This document shows, piece by piece, positions 25,557 through 33,586 of a stretch of DNA of 33,587 nt. The notes under the pieces are model-generated. The model saw nothing but the letters and a program-made list of their open reading frames with translations. It was not told the origin of the DNA and did no database searches. The position numbers were made by a program, and so were the translations under genes. Within the stretch, counting starts at the first letter, position 1. Each line of letters opens with the position of its first letter. The stretch is from Actinomycetota bacterium (GTDB lineage Bacteria > Actinomycetota > CADDZG01 > WHSQ01): contig JACCXF010000325.1 in the NCBI GenBank assembly GCA_013697295.1, positions 1-33,587 of the forward strand, written 5' to 3'.

Positions 25557-26387
25557 TCAGCGCGCTCCGGCGAGGGTGACCACGACCATCGCGGTCAAGA
25601 GCAGCAGGATGCCGAGCACCACGAAGAGGAAGCTACGGTCCTTGAGGATCACCGCGTAATGCCGGTGGGTCGCTTCGCGATATGCGTCGTGAGCCGTCAC
25701 CGCCCACCAGCCGAAGGACACCATGAAGAAAACCCCTGCAAGCGCCTTCGATTGGGATCCGGGAGCGACAGCGGCGAGCACTGTCACCGCTACCACCAAG
25801 AACGAGATCACCCCGCGCGCGATCGCCTGGGGCCAGAGACCGAGGTAGGCGTGCCCGGCGCCGGGCAGGAACATCGAGATGAGCGTGACGGTGCCGGGGT
25901 CGCGTTGTATGACCTTCTCCTCGGGTTCCTTCAGCGTTTGGGCGAAGGTCGAGCCGCAGACGGAGCAGGTACTGACGGCCAGGGGGTTCTCCGTCTCGCA
26001 CATCCGACAAGCCCACGAGATCCCCGAGTCGGTGACCTTGAAACTCTTTGGCAACGTGTCGGTGGCGGTCCCCCGCCCGTGTCCGTTACTCGAGACCGGC
26101 GAGGTGCCGACGACCCGGTCGTGGCCGGAGTGATCCGCTCCCGGAACGCGAGGCGCACCGTTCTCCGGTGCGGAGAGAGGGGCGATGCCGTTAGTGGCAC
26201 CTGGGAGGGAGACGGGAGGCGCGGGGTTGCCGGCCCCCGGTACGTAAGCGGGCCGCGGGAGGGCCGAGGCGGGGGCAGCACGCCCGGCCGTCACCGGCGG
26301 GGCGACGAAACTCGTCAGGCACTGACCGCACCATTCGGCGTCGCGGGGATTCAAGCCCCCGCAGTGAGGACATCTCATCTCTCTCAC
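25557..26387 (-). CDS. Membrane protein with zinc ribbon and RanBP2-type zinc finger
   Basis: A 276-residue protein. The N-terminus is a zinc ribbon (CPHCGG...WCGQC, residues 6-23). A long Pro/Ala/Gly-rich low-complexity linker follows. Near residue 125 is WACRMCETENPLAVSTCSVC, which fits the RanBP2-type finger W-x-C-x2-C-x3-N-x6-C-x2-C exactly. After it come three or four membrane segments (LISMFLPGAGHAYLGLWPQA and later), resembling the TM2-like fold. I do not recognise a characterised homologue. The role of a RanBP2-like finger on a bacterial membrane protein is unknown. It follows panB by about 60 bases. Confidence 0.85.
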   Translation of the reverse strand: MREMRCPHCGGLNPRDAEWCGQCLTSFVAPPVTAGRAAPASALPRPAYVPGAGNPAPPVSLPGATNGIAPLSAPENGAPRVPGADHSGHDRVVGTSPVSSNGHGRGTATDTLPKSFKVTDSGISWACRMCETENPLAVSTCSVCGSTFAQTLKEPEEKVIQRDPGTVTLISMFLPGAGHAYLGLWPQAIARGVISFLVVAVTVLAAVAPGSQSKALAGVFFMVSFGWWAVTAHDAYREATHRHYAVILKDRSFLFVVLGILLLLTAMVVVTLAGAR

Positions 26388-26447
26388 ATCGGTCGCGGAG
26401 GGGGGGGCCTGTAGTCCGGAGTGGCGGTTTTGGCCTTTTCTTCGTGA

Positions 26448-27245
26448 CTATCCGTAAGAGTGGTCTGCGTTTGGATAGGTCCCGTCGGCCACCTCGTCTG
26501 CGAACGTCCGGGCGGCGGTCTCGATGGCGTCTCCGAGATCCGCATACCGCTTGACGAACTTGGGGGGTCGCCCGTCTGTGAGGCCCAGGAAGTCATGGAA
26601 CACGAGGACCTGGCCATCACACTCCGGCCCGGCGCCGATCCCGATCGTCGGAACGGCGAGGCCAGTGGTCACCTCACGCGCCAGGTCACTGGGGACGGCC
26701 TCGAGGACGAGCGAGAAAACACCGGCGGCCTCCAGGGCCTTGGCGTCCTCGATGATCCCGTGTGCGGCCTCTTCATCACGACCCTGAACCTTGTAGCCGC
26801 CAAGCTGGTTCACCGATTGGGGGGTGAGTCCTAGGTGTCCCATGACGGGGATGCCGGCCTGGACCATGCGGCCGACGAGATCGGTCACACGCGCCCCACC
26901 CTCCAGCTTCACCGCGTGAGCGCCCCCCTCTTTCAACATCCGTCCCGCATTGTGGATGGCCTCATCGCCGGATGCCTGGTAGCTCATGAACGGCATGTCC
27001 GCGACCACCAGGGCTTCGGTCGCTCCCCGAGCTACCGCGGCCGAGTGATGCACGATGTCGTCCACAGTCACCGGGAGGGTGGAGTCGTGCCCAAGCACGA
27101 CCATGCCCAGGGTGTCCCCCACCAACAAGACCGGTATCCCCGCGCGGTCCAGTAGACGGGCGGAGTGGAAGTCGTAGGCGGTGAGCATCGCGAATCGCTC
27201 GCCCCGCTCTTTGAACGCGCGCACGTCACGCACGGTGATGGACAC
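26448..27245 (-). CDS. panB: 3-methyl-2-oxobutanoate hydroxymethyltransferase
   Basis: First committed enzyme of pantothenate synthesis, transferring a hydroxymethyl group to ketoisovalerate. From GTG 27245 the protein is 265 residues, the usual length (E. coli 264). Motifs: AMLTAYDFHSARLLD, VLLVGDTLGMVVLGHDSTLP (metal-binding Asp), ADMPFMSY, GGAHAVKLEGG, GHLGLTPQSVNQLGGYKVQG, IGIGAGPECDGQVLV and FVKRYADL. An ATG at 27278 is also in frame, but only the GTG has a GAGGAGG at correct spacing. The genes for panC and panD are not in the window. Confidence 0.96.
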   Translation of the reverse strand: MSITVRDVRAFKERGERFAMLTAYDFHSARLLDRAGIPVLLVGDTLGMVVLGHDSTLPVTVDDIVHHSAAVARGATEALVVADMPFMSYQASGDEAIHNAGRMLKEGGAHAVKLEGGARVTDLVGRMVQAGIPVMGHLGLTPQSVNQLGGYKVQGRDEEAAHGIIEDAKALEAAGVFSLVLEAVPSDLAREVTTGLAVPTIGIGAGPECDGQVLVFHDFLGLTDGRPPKFVKRYADLGDAIETAARTFADEVADGTYPNADHSYG

Positions 27246-27250
27246 TGTCG

Positions 27251-27257
27251 CCTCCTC
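27251..27257 (-). promoter_or_regulatory. Ribosome binding site for the panB GTG start
   Basis: GAGGAGG on the minus strand, five bases before GTG 27245. It decides the start against ATG 27278. Confidence 0.75.
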
Positions 27258-27379
27258 GAAGGTAGCCGCAGTCTTCATACGATGATACGCCCCTCGTCGC
27301 CGAGCGACCCGCGGGCCGGAGCCAAACGGACTCGTCGACGATGGGACGAACAACGGAGCGCTCGCCTATGCGGGGATGG

Positions 27380-29251
27380 CTACTTCCGTTGAGGAGCCTT
27401 CATCGGGGCCGAGGACGGAGAGTCCTTCCTGTACATCTCCTCGATGTGCTCGTTGTAGTTCTCGCCGATCTGCTTCCGCTTGACCTTGAGGGTAGGCGTG
27501 ATCTCGTTCTCTTCCTCGAGGAAGTCCCGGTCCAGGACCCGAAACTTCTTCACGCCTTCCACCCGCGCCAGCGAGTTGTTTACCTCGTTGATGGCGGCTT
27601 CGATCTCCTTCAAGGTTCTCTCGTCGCCCGCGATACCGGCCACGTCGGATGCGTCCACCCCATGCTCTTTGGCCCACCCGGGTGCCTTCTCCTCGTCCAA
27701 CGTGATGATCGCCGTGAGGAACGGGCGCCGGTCTCCGATCACGACCGCCTGAGAGATCAGATCGTGGAACTTGATCTTGTTCTCGATCTCCTGTGGTGCG
27801 ATGTTCTTGCCGCCCGCGGTGATGATCAGGTCCTTCTTGCGGTCCGTGATCGTGAGGTAGCCGTTGCCGTCGAGTTTCCCCACGTCTCCGGAACGCATCC
27901 ACCCTTCGTTGTCGAGGAGCTCCTTCGTCGCCTCTTCGTTCTTGTAGTAGCCCTTCGTCACGTTGCCACCGCGCGCGAGGATCTCGCCGTCCTCCGCGAT
28001 CTTCACTTCCATGCCCGGAAGGGCGGGCCCGACCGTGCCGATGAGGATGGCGTCCGGCGGGTTCCAGGTGGTGGGCCCGGTATCCTCCGACTGCCCATAG
28101 CCTTCGGCGATCTTGAGGCCGATCGAGTGGAAGAACCACAGGAGCTCGGAGTTGATGGGAGCGGCAGCCGACAGCGAGAGCTCACACTGTCCGAGCCCGA
28201 TCGCCGAGCGCACCTTGTGAAGCACCAGCTTGTCGAGGAGTGCGTGTTGTAGACGGGCGCCGAGTCCGAGCTTCGCGTCGGTCATCTTCCCGCCTTGTCG
28301 CACGGCCTCTTGCTCCGCCTCCGTCACTGTCCGTCCGAGCGCGATGGCCTTCTTGGCGAGCTTCGTCTTGCGGTCGTCCGGATCGGCCTGGGCCATCTTC
28401 GCCTGGATGCCCGCGTAGAACTTCTCCCACACGCGCGGCACGCCGAAGAAGTACGTCGGCTCGCACTCCTTGAGGTCCTCGAGCAGCGTCTCGATCGATC
28501 CGGCGAACCAGGTTTGGGTGCCGTAATAGATCTGGAGCATGTGCGAGATCATCCGCTCCGCTATGTGAGAGAGCGGTAGGTAGGAGAGCGCGCGACCCTT
28601 CTCCGCGTCGGCGATGGGGATCTGTTGCTGGGAGTGAGAGGCCGTCCACCAGATGTTCGAGTGCGACAGCATGACGGCTTTGGGGGGGCCGGTCGTTCCC
28701 GAGGTGTAAACGAACGTAGCCAGGTCGTCGGGCGTCACCGACCCGAGCGCCGCATCGAACTTCGAATCGTCCACGTCCTTGCCGCTCGCGAGCAACTCGT
28801 CCCAGGTCATGACGAAGTCCCCGTCGGCGTCCCCGTCGTAGCCATCGAAGACGATCACCTTCTCGAGAGCGGGAAGCTCCGAACGCATCTTGAGCACCTT
28901 CTCGAGTTGCTCGGAGTCCTCGACGATCGCCACCTTGGACTCCGAATGCTCGATGACGTAAGCGACCTGGTCCGCGGAGTTGGTCACGTAGATCGGTGCC
29001 GTGGTGCCGCCGAGCGACATGCACGCCACGTCGGCGTAGAACCATTCTGGCCGGTTGTGGGACAGGAGACTCATCTTGTCCGCATGCGAGAAACCAAGCG
29101 CCAGCAAGCCCTTAGCGGCGCGCTTGGTGATATCGCCGTACCCCTGCCACGTGACGTCTCGCCACCCGCCGTCGCTCTTGTGGCGTAGAGCGACCCGTTC
29201 GGGGTGTTCCCCCACGCGCTCCCAGAACCGCCCGACGATCGTCTCAGCCAT
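27380..29251 (-). CDS. Long-chain acyl-CoA synthetase (AMP-binding)
   Basis: AMP-forming fatty acyl-CoA ligase, about 623 residues. The P-loop-like motif is YTSGTTGPPKAVMLSHSN (residues 183-200), then FFGVPRVWEKFYAGIQ, GYGQSEDTGPTTWN (A5), GEILARGGNVTKGYYKNEE, the hinge ITDRKKDLIITAGGKNIAPQ (A8) and the C-terminal LKVKRKQI with its catalytic Lys. The domain order and the ADK-type N-terminus match the FAA1/FadD15 long-chain group. ATG 29251 has GGGGG at five bases; GTG 29254 is the alternative. A candidate promoter and an inverted repeat lie in the 78 bases upstream. Confidence 0.94.
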   Translation of the reverse strand: MAETIVGRFWERVGEHPERVALRHKSDGGWRDVTWQGYGDITKRAAKGLLALGFSHADKMSLLSHNRPEWFYADVACMSLGGTTAPIYVTNSADQVAYVIEHSESKVAIVEDSEQLEKVLKMRSELPALEKVIVFDGYDGDADGDFVMTWDELLASGKDVDDSKFDAALGSVTPDDLATFVYTSGTTGPPKAVMLSHSNIWWTASHSQQQIPIADAEKGRALSYLPLSHIAERMISHMLQIYYGTQTWFAGSIETLLEDLKECEPTYFFGVPRVWEKFYAGIQAKMAQADPDDRKTKLAKKAIALGRTVTEAEQEAVRQGGKMTDAKLGLGARLQHALLDKLVLHKVRSAIGLGQCELSLSAAAPINSELLWFFHSIGLKIAEGYGQSEDTGPTTWNPPDAILIGTVGPALPGMEVKIAEDGEILARGGNVTKGYYKNEEATKELLDNEGWMRSGDVGKLDGNGYLTITDRKKDLIITAGGKNIAPQEIENKIKFHDLISQAVVIGDRRPFLTAIITLDEEKAPGWAKEHGVDASDVAGIAGDERTLKEIEAAINEVNNSLARVEGVKKFRVLDRDFLEEENEITPTLKVKRKQIGENYNEHIEEMYRKDSPSSAPMKAPQRK

Positions 29252-29277
29252 CACGTCCCCCTTGCCAGCACGGATTC

Positions 29278-29299
29278 GATTCGTTCGTATATCCGAATC
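29278..29299. promoter_or_regulatory. Inverted repeat upstream of acyl-CoA synthetase gene
   Basis: GATTCG (29278-29283), ten bases, CGAATC (29294-29299). A second GATTCG starts at 29273. The repeat overlaps the candidate -10 element, and the size fits a TetR-type operator. The link to a fatty-acid regulator is inference. Confidence 0.4.
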
Positions 29300-29325
29300 T
29301 TGTCCGACCCGACCCCTATTGACAA
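29297..29325 (-). promoter_or_regulatory. Candidate promoter of acyl-CoA synthetase gene
   Basis: On the minus strand, TTGTCA (29325-29320), 17 bases, CAAGAT (29302-29297). It resembles a primary-sigma promoter with a non-consensus first base in the -10 box. It lies about 45 bases before the start codon. Confidence 0.4.
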
Positions 29326-29332
29326 ATCAAGT

Positions 29333-30607
29333 TCACCCGCGGGGCGCTGCGGGGGAGAACTCGATGGCGTTCCGGATCCGTTCATCGATCGGGGGGTGCG
29401 TGTAGAGAAGCCACGTCGCCACCGCTGGGGGCCTGAGGTCCGCCAGGTTCGAGAACGCCAGGCGGCGGAACACTCGCACGGCGGTTTCGGGGTCGTCCGT
29501 CAAACGCAGGGCGATCCGATCCGCCGTCGCCTCCTGATTGCGAGACAGCGCGTTCTCGACGGGCAACGCCACAGCGCCTGCGATAAGGGCGAACAGGAGC
29601 AGCAGAGGCAGGGCGCGGAGGTCGCGCACGCCCGAGGCCCCACCCCAACTCCAGAGCCCGGGAAGGGTCCGAGCGATAAGGGTCAGAGCACCGAATCCAA
29701 GCAAGAGACCGATCGAGGACACCAGGACGCCTTTGAGCACATGTCCCTCGGCCTCGTGACCCAGTTCGTGAGCCGCAACGAAGAGCGTCTCGTCCTCGCC
29801 ACCGCGTTCGACGAGGGTGTCGTACAGAACCATCCGCTTGGTGCCGCCGAGCCCGGCCACGTAGGCGTTCTCGGCAGTCGTTCGCCGGCTTGCATCGGAC
29901 ACCAGGACGGCATCAACCTCGACGCCCGCACGGCGCGCCATCGTCTTGATCCGCGCTGCGAGAGCTGCATCCTCGAGCGGGGTGAACCGATTGAAGAGCG
30001 GAGCGATGGCGACGGGCCACAGGAAGACGAGCGCCGCGGTCAGCACCGTGAATCCCGCCCACCCCCAGACCCACCAGGAGCCGGGCCTCCAGCGCACGAT
30101 GCCGAAGAACGCCGCCGCGACGATACCGGCCGTGGCGGAACCGACGAGGGTTCCACGAAAGGTGTCCCCGACCCACCCGCCGAGTTCCTGGGTCGACAAG
30201 CCCCAATCGCGCGCCACGATAAAGCCCCGGACGAACCCCACAGGCAGTAAGGCCATCGTCACGATCACCGCGATGGCGATACCGACCGCGGCCGCGTGCA
30301 CCAGGATCCCGCCCGGAAGCCGCTCGACCGCTCCCACGAGCCGCCCGAAGGGTCCGCGCGCCAGCACGAGCAGCACGACGATCTGGGTTACGAGGGTCAC
30401 GGCCAGGGCTAGGTAGCCCGGCCCCCGAAAGGCCGCATGTCGCGCGACCTGCGCATCCGTGAAGGTTGGGCCGAGCGAAGGATCGGTCGCGGAGCGACCC
30501 GGGCCGGCATCCCGGACGTTCGCCGGCGTGCGAGAGACCAACGCGACGGCGACCGCCCCGGCGACGGCGACCAGGGTCACGATCGCGATCGCTCGCCAGC
30601 TGCTCAC
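29333..30607 (-). CDS. M48-family (Ste24-like) membrane metalloprotease
   Basis: A 424-residue protein resembling CAAX prenyl protease 1 (Ste24). The zinc motif is HELGH (280-284), preceded by ENAYVAGLGGTKRMVLYDTL, a Ste24 signature. The third zinc ligand is the Glu in SRNQEATADRIAL. About six or seven membrane segments surround the catalytic domain, including an N-terminal one. Substrates in bacteria are unknown, and membrane protein quality control is a likely role (inference). Starts with GTG 30607, 26 bases downstream of the Cys-rich mini-protein. It ends 78 bases before the acyl-CoA synthetase start. Confidence 0.92.
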   Translation of the reverse strand: MSSWRAIAIVTLVAVAGAVAVALVSRTPANVRDAGPGRSATDPSLGPTFTDAQVARHAAFRGPGYLALAVTLVTQIVVLLVLARGPFGRLVGAVERLPGGILVHAAAVGIAIAVIVTMALLPVGFVRGFIVARDWGLSTQELGGWVGDTFRGTLVGSATAGIVAAAFFGIVRWRPGSWWVWGWAGFTVLTAALVFLWPVAIAPLFNRFTPLEDAALAARIKTMARRAGVEVDAVLVSDASRRTTAENAYVAGLGGTKRMVLYDTLVERGGEDETLFVAAHELGHEAEGHVLKGVLVSSIGLLLGFGALTLIARTLPGLWSWGGASGVRDLRALPLLLLFALIAGAVALPVENALSRNQEATADRIALRLTDDPETAVRVFRRLAFSNLADLRPPAVATWLLYTHPPIDERIRNAIEFSPAAPRG

Positions 30608-30633
30608 GGTCTCACCCTAGCCAAGAGCTTCGT

Positions 30634-30873
30634 TTAGCCGGCGCGCGCCTCGCCCCGTCCACGCTCCCCCTCTGTGGGGTTCGAAGCCCCTTCGGAGCGC
30701 GGCCGGAACTTGAGCACCGGTATCAGCCCGGCGCCGGAGAGGGTGCGGAGGGAGGAATCGAGGTTCTCGTCGATCTCGACCGGTCCCGTGGGGGGATGAA
30801 GCATGGCGGTGACGAGGCAATCGTCGCAGTGCTCGGAGCGGTACATCTCGCATTCGGCGCAGTCGATCCTCAT
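30634..30873 (-). CDS. Cys-rich mini-protein (CxxC-x8-CxxC type)
   Basis: A 79-residue protein starting MRIDCAECEMYRSEHCDDC, that is four Cys in a CxxC-x7-CxxC-like layout, then VTAMLHPPTGPVEI, a predicted helix (SLRTLSGAGLIPVLKFRPRS) and a polar tail. ATG 30873 has GGGAGGG at seven bases, so I chose it over the longer frame open to 31365. I recall small proteins of this type in many actinobacteria, next to NYN and protease genes, but no function. Zinc or redox-metal binding is inference. Confidence 0.82.
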   Translation of the reverse strand: MRIDCAECEMYRSEHCDDCLVTAMLHPPTGPVEIDENLDSSLRTLSGAGLIPVLKFRPRSEGASNPTEGERGRGEARAG

Positions 30874-30880
30874 TTCGGTG

Positions 30881-30887
30881 CCCTCCC
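30881..30887 (-). promoter_or_regulatory. Ribosome binding site for the Cys-rich mini-protein
   Basis: GGGAGGG on the minus strand, seven bases before ATG 30873. It fixes the start of a short gene hidden in a longer frame. Confidence 0.75.
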
Positions 30888-30974
30888 TCTCTCGGCGGGG
30901 CCCCGGGATGCCCCCTGCCTCGCCCTTTCGGTTCACGGCCACAACGTAGCGAAGCCCTGCGACAAATAACCCGC

Positions 30975-32189
30975 TTAGCGGATCAGAACCATGAATTGAG
31001 ATGAAGTGGCGATGGTGGCCCCCTGCGCCGCAGCCCGCTCCTGAAGCTCCCTGTCGCTGGTCACCACGATGACCGGTACCGTGGGCCACTTCTCGAGCAG
31101 AGCTACTAGATGATCGTCCGCCGTCTCGGCCGCCGATGAGTATTCGACCGTGACCGGCCCGCTCTTCTTTCTCGAGGTTCGAGGAGGCACTTCGGAACCA
31201 TCGAACACCACCGTCGCCTGGACGTTCTTCTTGCGAGCGAGCCGGGCGACCCCGTCGACGACGCGCTCCCGCTGGCTCTCGAGATCCAGCTCGCCGTAGG
31301 CGCCCTCGGCCTTGGACACGTTGTATCCATCGACGAGCAACCGGACTCCCTCCGTCTGCAACCATGCCGCCAGAGATTCCGGCGCGTCGTCGAAGAGTCC
31401 CTTCGGCGCGCGCAGTCGCGAACGCTTGCCGGGGGGTGCCGGAGTCGTCTTCGTTCTGGATGAACGTCGCGCCCGCGCGACTTGGGCTTCGGTCTCGACC
31501 TCACGGATACGAGTCTTGAGCGTGCGTACGGTCCTACGAACCTCTTTGAGCTCCGCTCGCGCGTCGTCCCTGTCGGATGCAGCCTTCTCGCCGGCACGCC
31601 GGTTCTTGCGCCGATCGCGTTCGAGCGCCAGCTCCGCCTTCTCGGCCGCGGCCTGCGCCTCAGTTCGCGCTCTCTCAGCGGCCGTGACGCGCTTCTTCAT
31701 GTCTTGCAGATCCGTCATCAGCTCCGCATGGACGAGACGCTCGCTGGCTGCCGCGGCGCGCGCCGACTCCTTGACCCCCTTGAGCTCCTCGCGGACCTTG
31801 CGAACCTTCGCTCGTTCTCGTTCGAGTTGTGCCTCGAGTTCCACGACCTTCTCTTCCGCGCCCTTCGGCGGCGCCTTCTTGTGGCGCGAGTGACGCTCGA
31901 GCTCGGATCTCCACCCTTTGGGTCTTTCGCACGCGAGCCGCAGGATCTCCTTGTCTCTCTTCGAGATCGAGGGCTTACCGTCATCGAGCCAGTCAACTAG
32001 CCTTCTCCGAAGGGCATCGTGCTCGAGCCGCGCCAGCAAGTCCGCGCGATGTCGCGTGGCGAGAGTCTGTTGCCTGAAACCCTTGAACCGACGCAGCGGT
32101 CCGGGCAGCTCGTGGGCGGGCGTCGCACCGATGTAAGCGCCGAGCGAACGGGCGAGGGAGATCGCGATGTCGTCGGGTACGGAGCGCAT
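30975..32189 (-). CDS. NYN-domain (YacP-like) RNase with long coiled coil
   Basis: A 404-residue protein. The first 100 residues are a helical domain I do not recognise. A charged coiled coil (about residues 105-240, many Glu/Arg/Ala heptads) and a basic linker follow. The last 120 residues are a NYN domain of the YacP type: RLLVDGYNVSKAEGAYGELD, QATVVFDGSEVPP, AAETADDHLVALLEKWP and VIVVTSDRELQERAAAQGA. The four conserved acidic residues of the PIN-like active site are present, so an RNase activity is likely (inference). The ATG directly follows the stop of the AMACR-type gene. Confidence 0.88.
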   Translation of the reverse strand: MRSVPDDIAISLARSLGAYIGATPAHELPGPLRRFKGFRQQTLATRHRADLLARLEHDALRRRLVDWLDDGKPSISKRDKEILRLACERPKGWRSELERHSRHKKAPPKGAEEKVVELEAQLERERAKVRKVREELKGVKESARAAAASERLVHAELMTDLQDMKKRVTAAERARTEAQAAAEKAELALERDRRKNRRAGEKAASDRDDARAELKEVRRTVRTLKTRIREVETEAQVARARRSSRTKTTPAPPGKRSRLRAPKGLFDDAPESLAAWLQTEGVRLLVDGYNVSKAEGAYGELDLESQRERVVDGVARLARKKNVQATVVFDGSEVPPRTSRKKSGPVTVEYSSAAETADDHLVALLEKWPTVPVIVVTSDRELQERAAAQGATIATSSQFMVLIR

Positions 32190-33371
32190 CTAGATCGCGC
32201 CCGCGTCCTTGAGCCTCTCGTGGCCGGCCCGGTCGATGCCGAACTCCGCCAGCACCTCCTGAGTGTGCTCGCCAAGATCTGGAGGCGAGCGCCTGACGAC
32301 GCTGCCGCCCGTGGAAGAGCCCATCTTTATGGGATTCCCGATATGGCGGATCACCCCCACCGAAGGCACCTCTTCCTCCACGACCATCGAGTGCCCTCGT
32401 ATCTGCTCTTCTTCGAGAGCCTCATTTAGGTCGTTCACTGGCGCCACGCATACATCCCGGCCCTCGAACAACTGCATCCATGCCTTCCTCGTTCGACTCC
32501 GAAAGATGGCCTCGAGTTCCGCGACCACGGCGTTCTTTCGCTCCCCCATAGCGAACGCGTCGTGGTGCAGATCCAACCTGTCGAGAACGAGGCAGAGCTC
32601 GTGCCAGAACTGCGGCTCGAGGGCAGCCACCGTGAGATAACCGTCGGCGGCCGGATACACGCGATAGCAAGGGTAGGCGCCGGAGAGTGGCATCCGGCCC
32701 CGTTTGGGAACGTCGCCGGTAGCGAAGAATCCCGCCGCGTGCAGCCCCAGCCACGACACGACCCCGTCCAACATCGAGATATCGCAGAAGTCCCCGCGTC
32801 CCGTGACGTCGCGCTGGCGCACAGCCGCCAGGATCGCGATCACGGCCGCCATCCCGCCTCCACCCAGGTCCCCGATCTGGACCCCGGGGAGCGTCGGCGG
32901 ACCGCCCTCGGGACCCGTGATCGAGAGAGCTCCCGACAAACCGATGTAGTTGGCGTCGTGCCCTGCCTCTTGCGCGCGCGGGCCATCCTGCCCGTACCCG
33001 GTGATAGCGCAATAGACCAGCCGGTCGTTCCGTTCCCGCAGGGCCTCCCAACCCACACCGAGGCGGGCCATGACCCCCGGACGGAAGGACTCGACGACGA
33101 CATCCGAGGTCGCCGCCATCATCAGGAACACGTCCCTACCGGCAGCGCTCTTGAGGTTCAGCGTCAGCGACCTCTTGTTGCGGTTCAAAGCCACGTGTCC
33201 TGCCGATAGCTGCCCCATCATCGGCGGCGTCCAGCGGATGTAATCGCCCTTCCCCGGTTCCTCTATCTTGACGACGTCCGCCCCCAGGTCCGCGAGCAAC
33301 AAGGTCGCGTACCCGCCCGGGAGGAGCCGGGTCAGATCGAGAACCCTGATGCCCGCTAGAGGGAGGGTCAC
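32190..33371 (-). CDS. Alpha-methylacyl-CoA racemase-like protein (CoA transferase family III)
   Basis: A 393-residue CaiB/BaiF-fold enzyme. N-terminal RVLDLTRLLPGGYATLLLAD, DVVKIEEPGKGDYIR, ALNRNKRSLTLNLK and LVYCAITGYGQDGP are family blocks. The racemase catalytic His is H138 in AGHDANYIGL, and the Asp is D168 in IGDLGGGGM. Both match 2-methylacyl-CoA racemases, so racemase is a better call than CoA transferase. The frame is open to 33572, but GTG 33371 overlaps the TGA of the upstream zinc-ribbon gene (GTGA) and gives the family N-terminus. Its role in fatty acid or branched-chain degradation fits the neighbouring acyl-CoA synthetase. Confidence 0.9.
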   Translation of the reverse strand: MTLPLAGIRVLDLTRLLPGGYATLLLADLGADVVKIEEPGKGDYIRWTPPMMGQLSAGHVALNRNKRSLTLNLKSAAGRDVFLMMAATSDVVVESFRPGVMARLGVGWEALRERNDRLVYCAITGYGQDGPRAQEAGHDANYIGLSGALSITGPEGGPPTLPGVQIGDLGGGGMAAVIAILAAVRQRDVTGRGDFCDISMLDGVVSWLGLHAAGFFATGDVPKRGRMPLSGAYPCYRVYPAADGYLTVAALEPQFWHELCLVLDRLDLHHDAFAMGERKNAVVAELEAIFRSRTRKAWMQLFEGRDVCVAPVNDLNEALEEEQIRGHSMVVEEEVPSVGVIRHIGNPIKMGSSTGGSVVRRSPPDLGEHTQEVLAEFGIDRAGHERLKDAGAI

Positions 33372-33586
33372 GGCCTCGGGTTGTCGGGGACCGTACTGGC
33401 CTCGACCTCGATGATGGCATCGCTCCCGCCGCACCACCGGCACACGACGCGCTCGACGGTACGGGACAGGATCTCCTCCTCCTCCACCGACATGCCCCCG
33501 GCCAGCGTGAAGTGCTGGAAGGCTCTTACCCTCTTCGTCTCGAAAACGTCGAAGCGCGTCTTGTTCCCGCACGCATCGCAGCGGTA
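33368..33586 (-). CDS. Zinc-ribbon protein, 5' end outside the window
   Basis: Partial gene read from the window edge. It reads YRCDACGNKTRFDVFETKRV, then RAFQHFTLAGGMSVEEEEIL, and RTVERVVCRWCGGSDAIIEV, before TGA at 33370-33368. Two CxxC pairs (CDAC and CRWC) about 45 residues apart form a zinc ribbon. I recall similar small zinc-ribbon proteins in actinobacteria, without a function. Only a few N-terminal residues are probably missing. It is coupled to the racemase-like gene by a GTGA overlap. Confidence 0.85.
   Translation of the reverse strand, partial: YRCDACGNKTRFDVFETKRVRAFQHFTLAGGMSVEEEEILSRTVERVVCRWCGGSDAIIEVEASTVPDNPRP

Noticed and set aside
26400-26407. Run of eight G bases as a possible frameshift site
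   Set aside because: It falls between the zinc-finger gene and panB, so it does not alter a reading frame.
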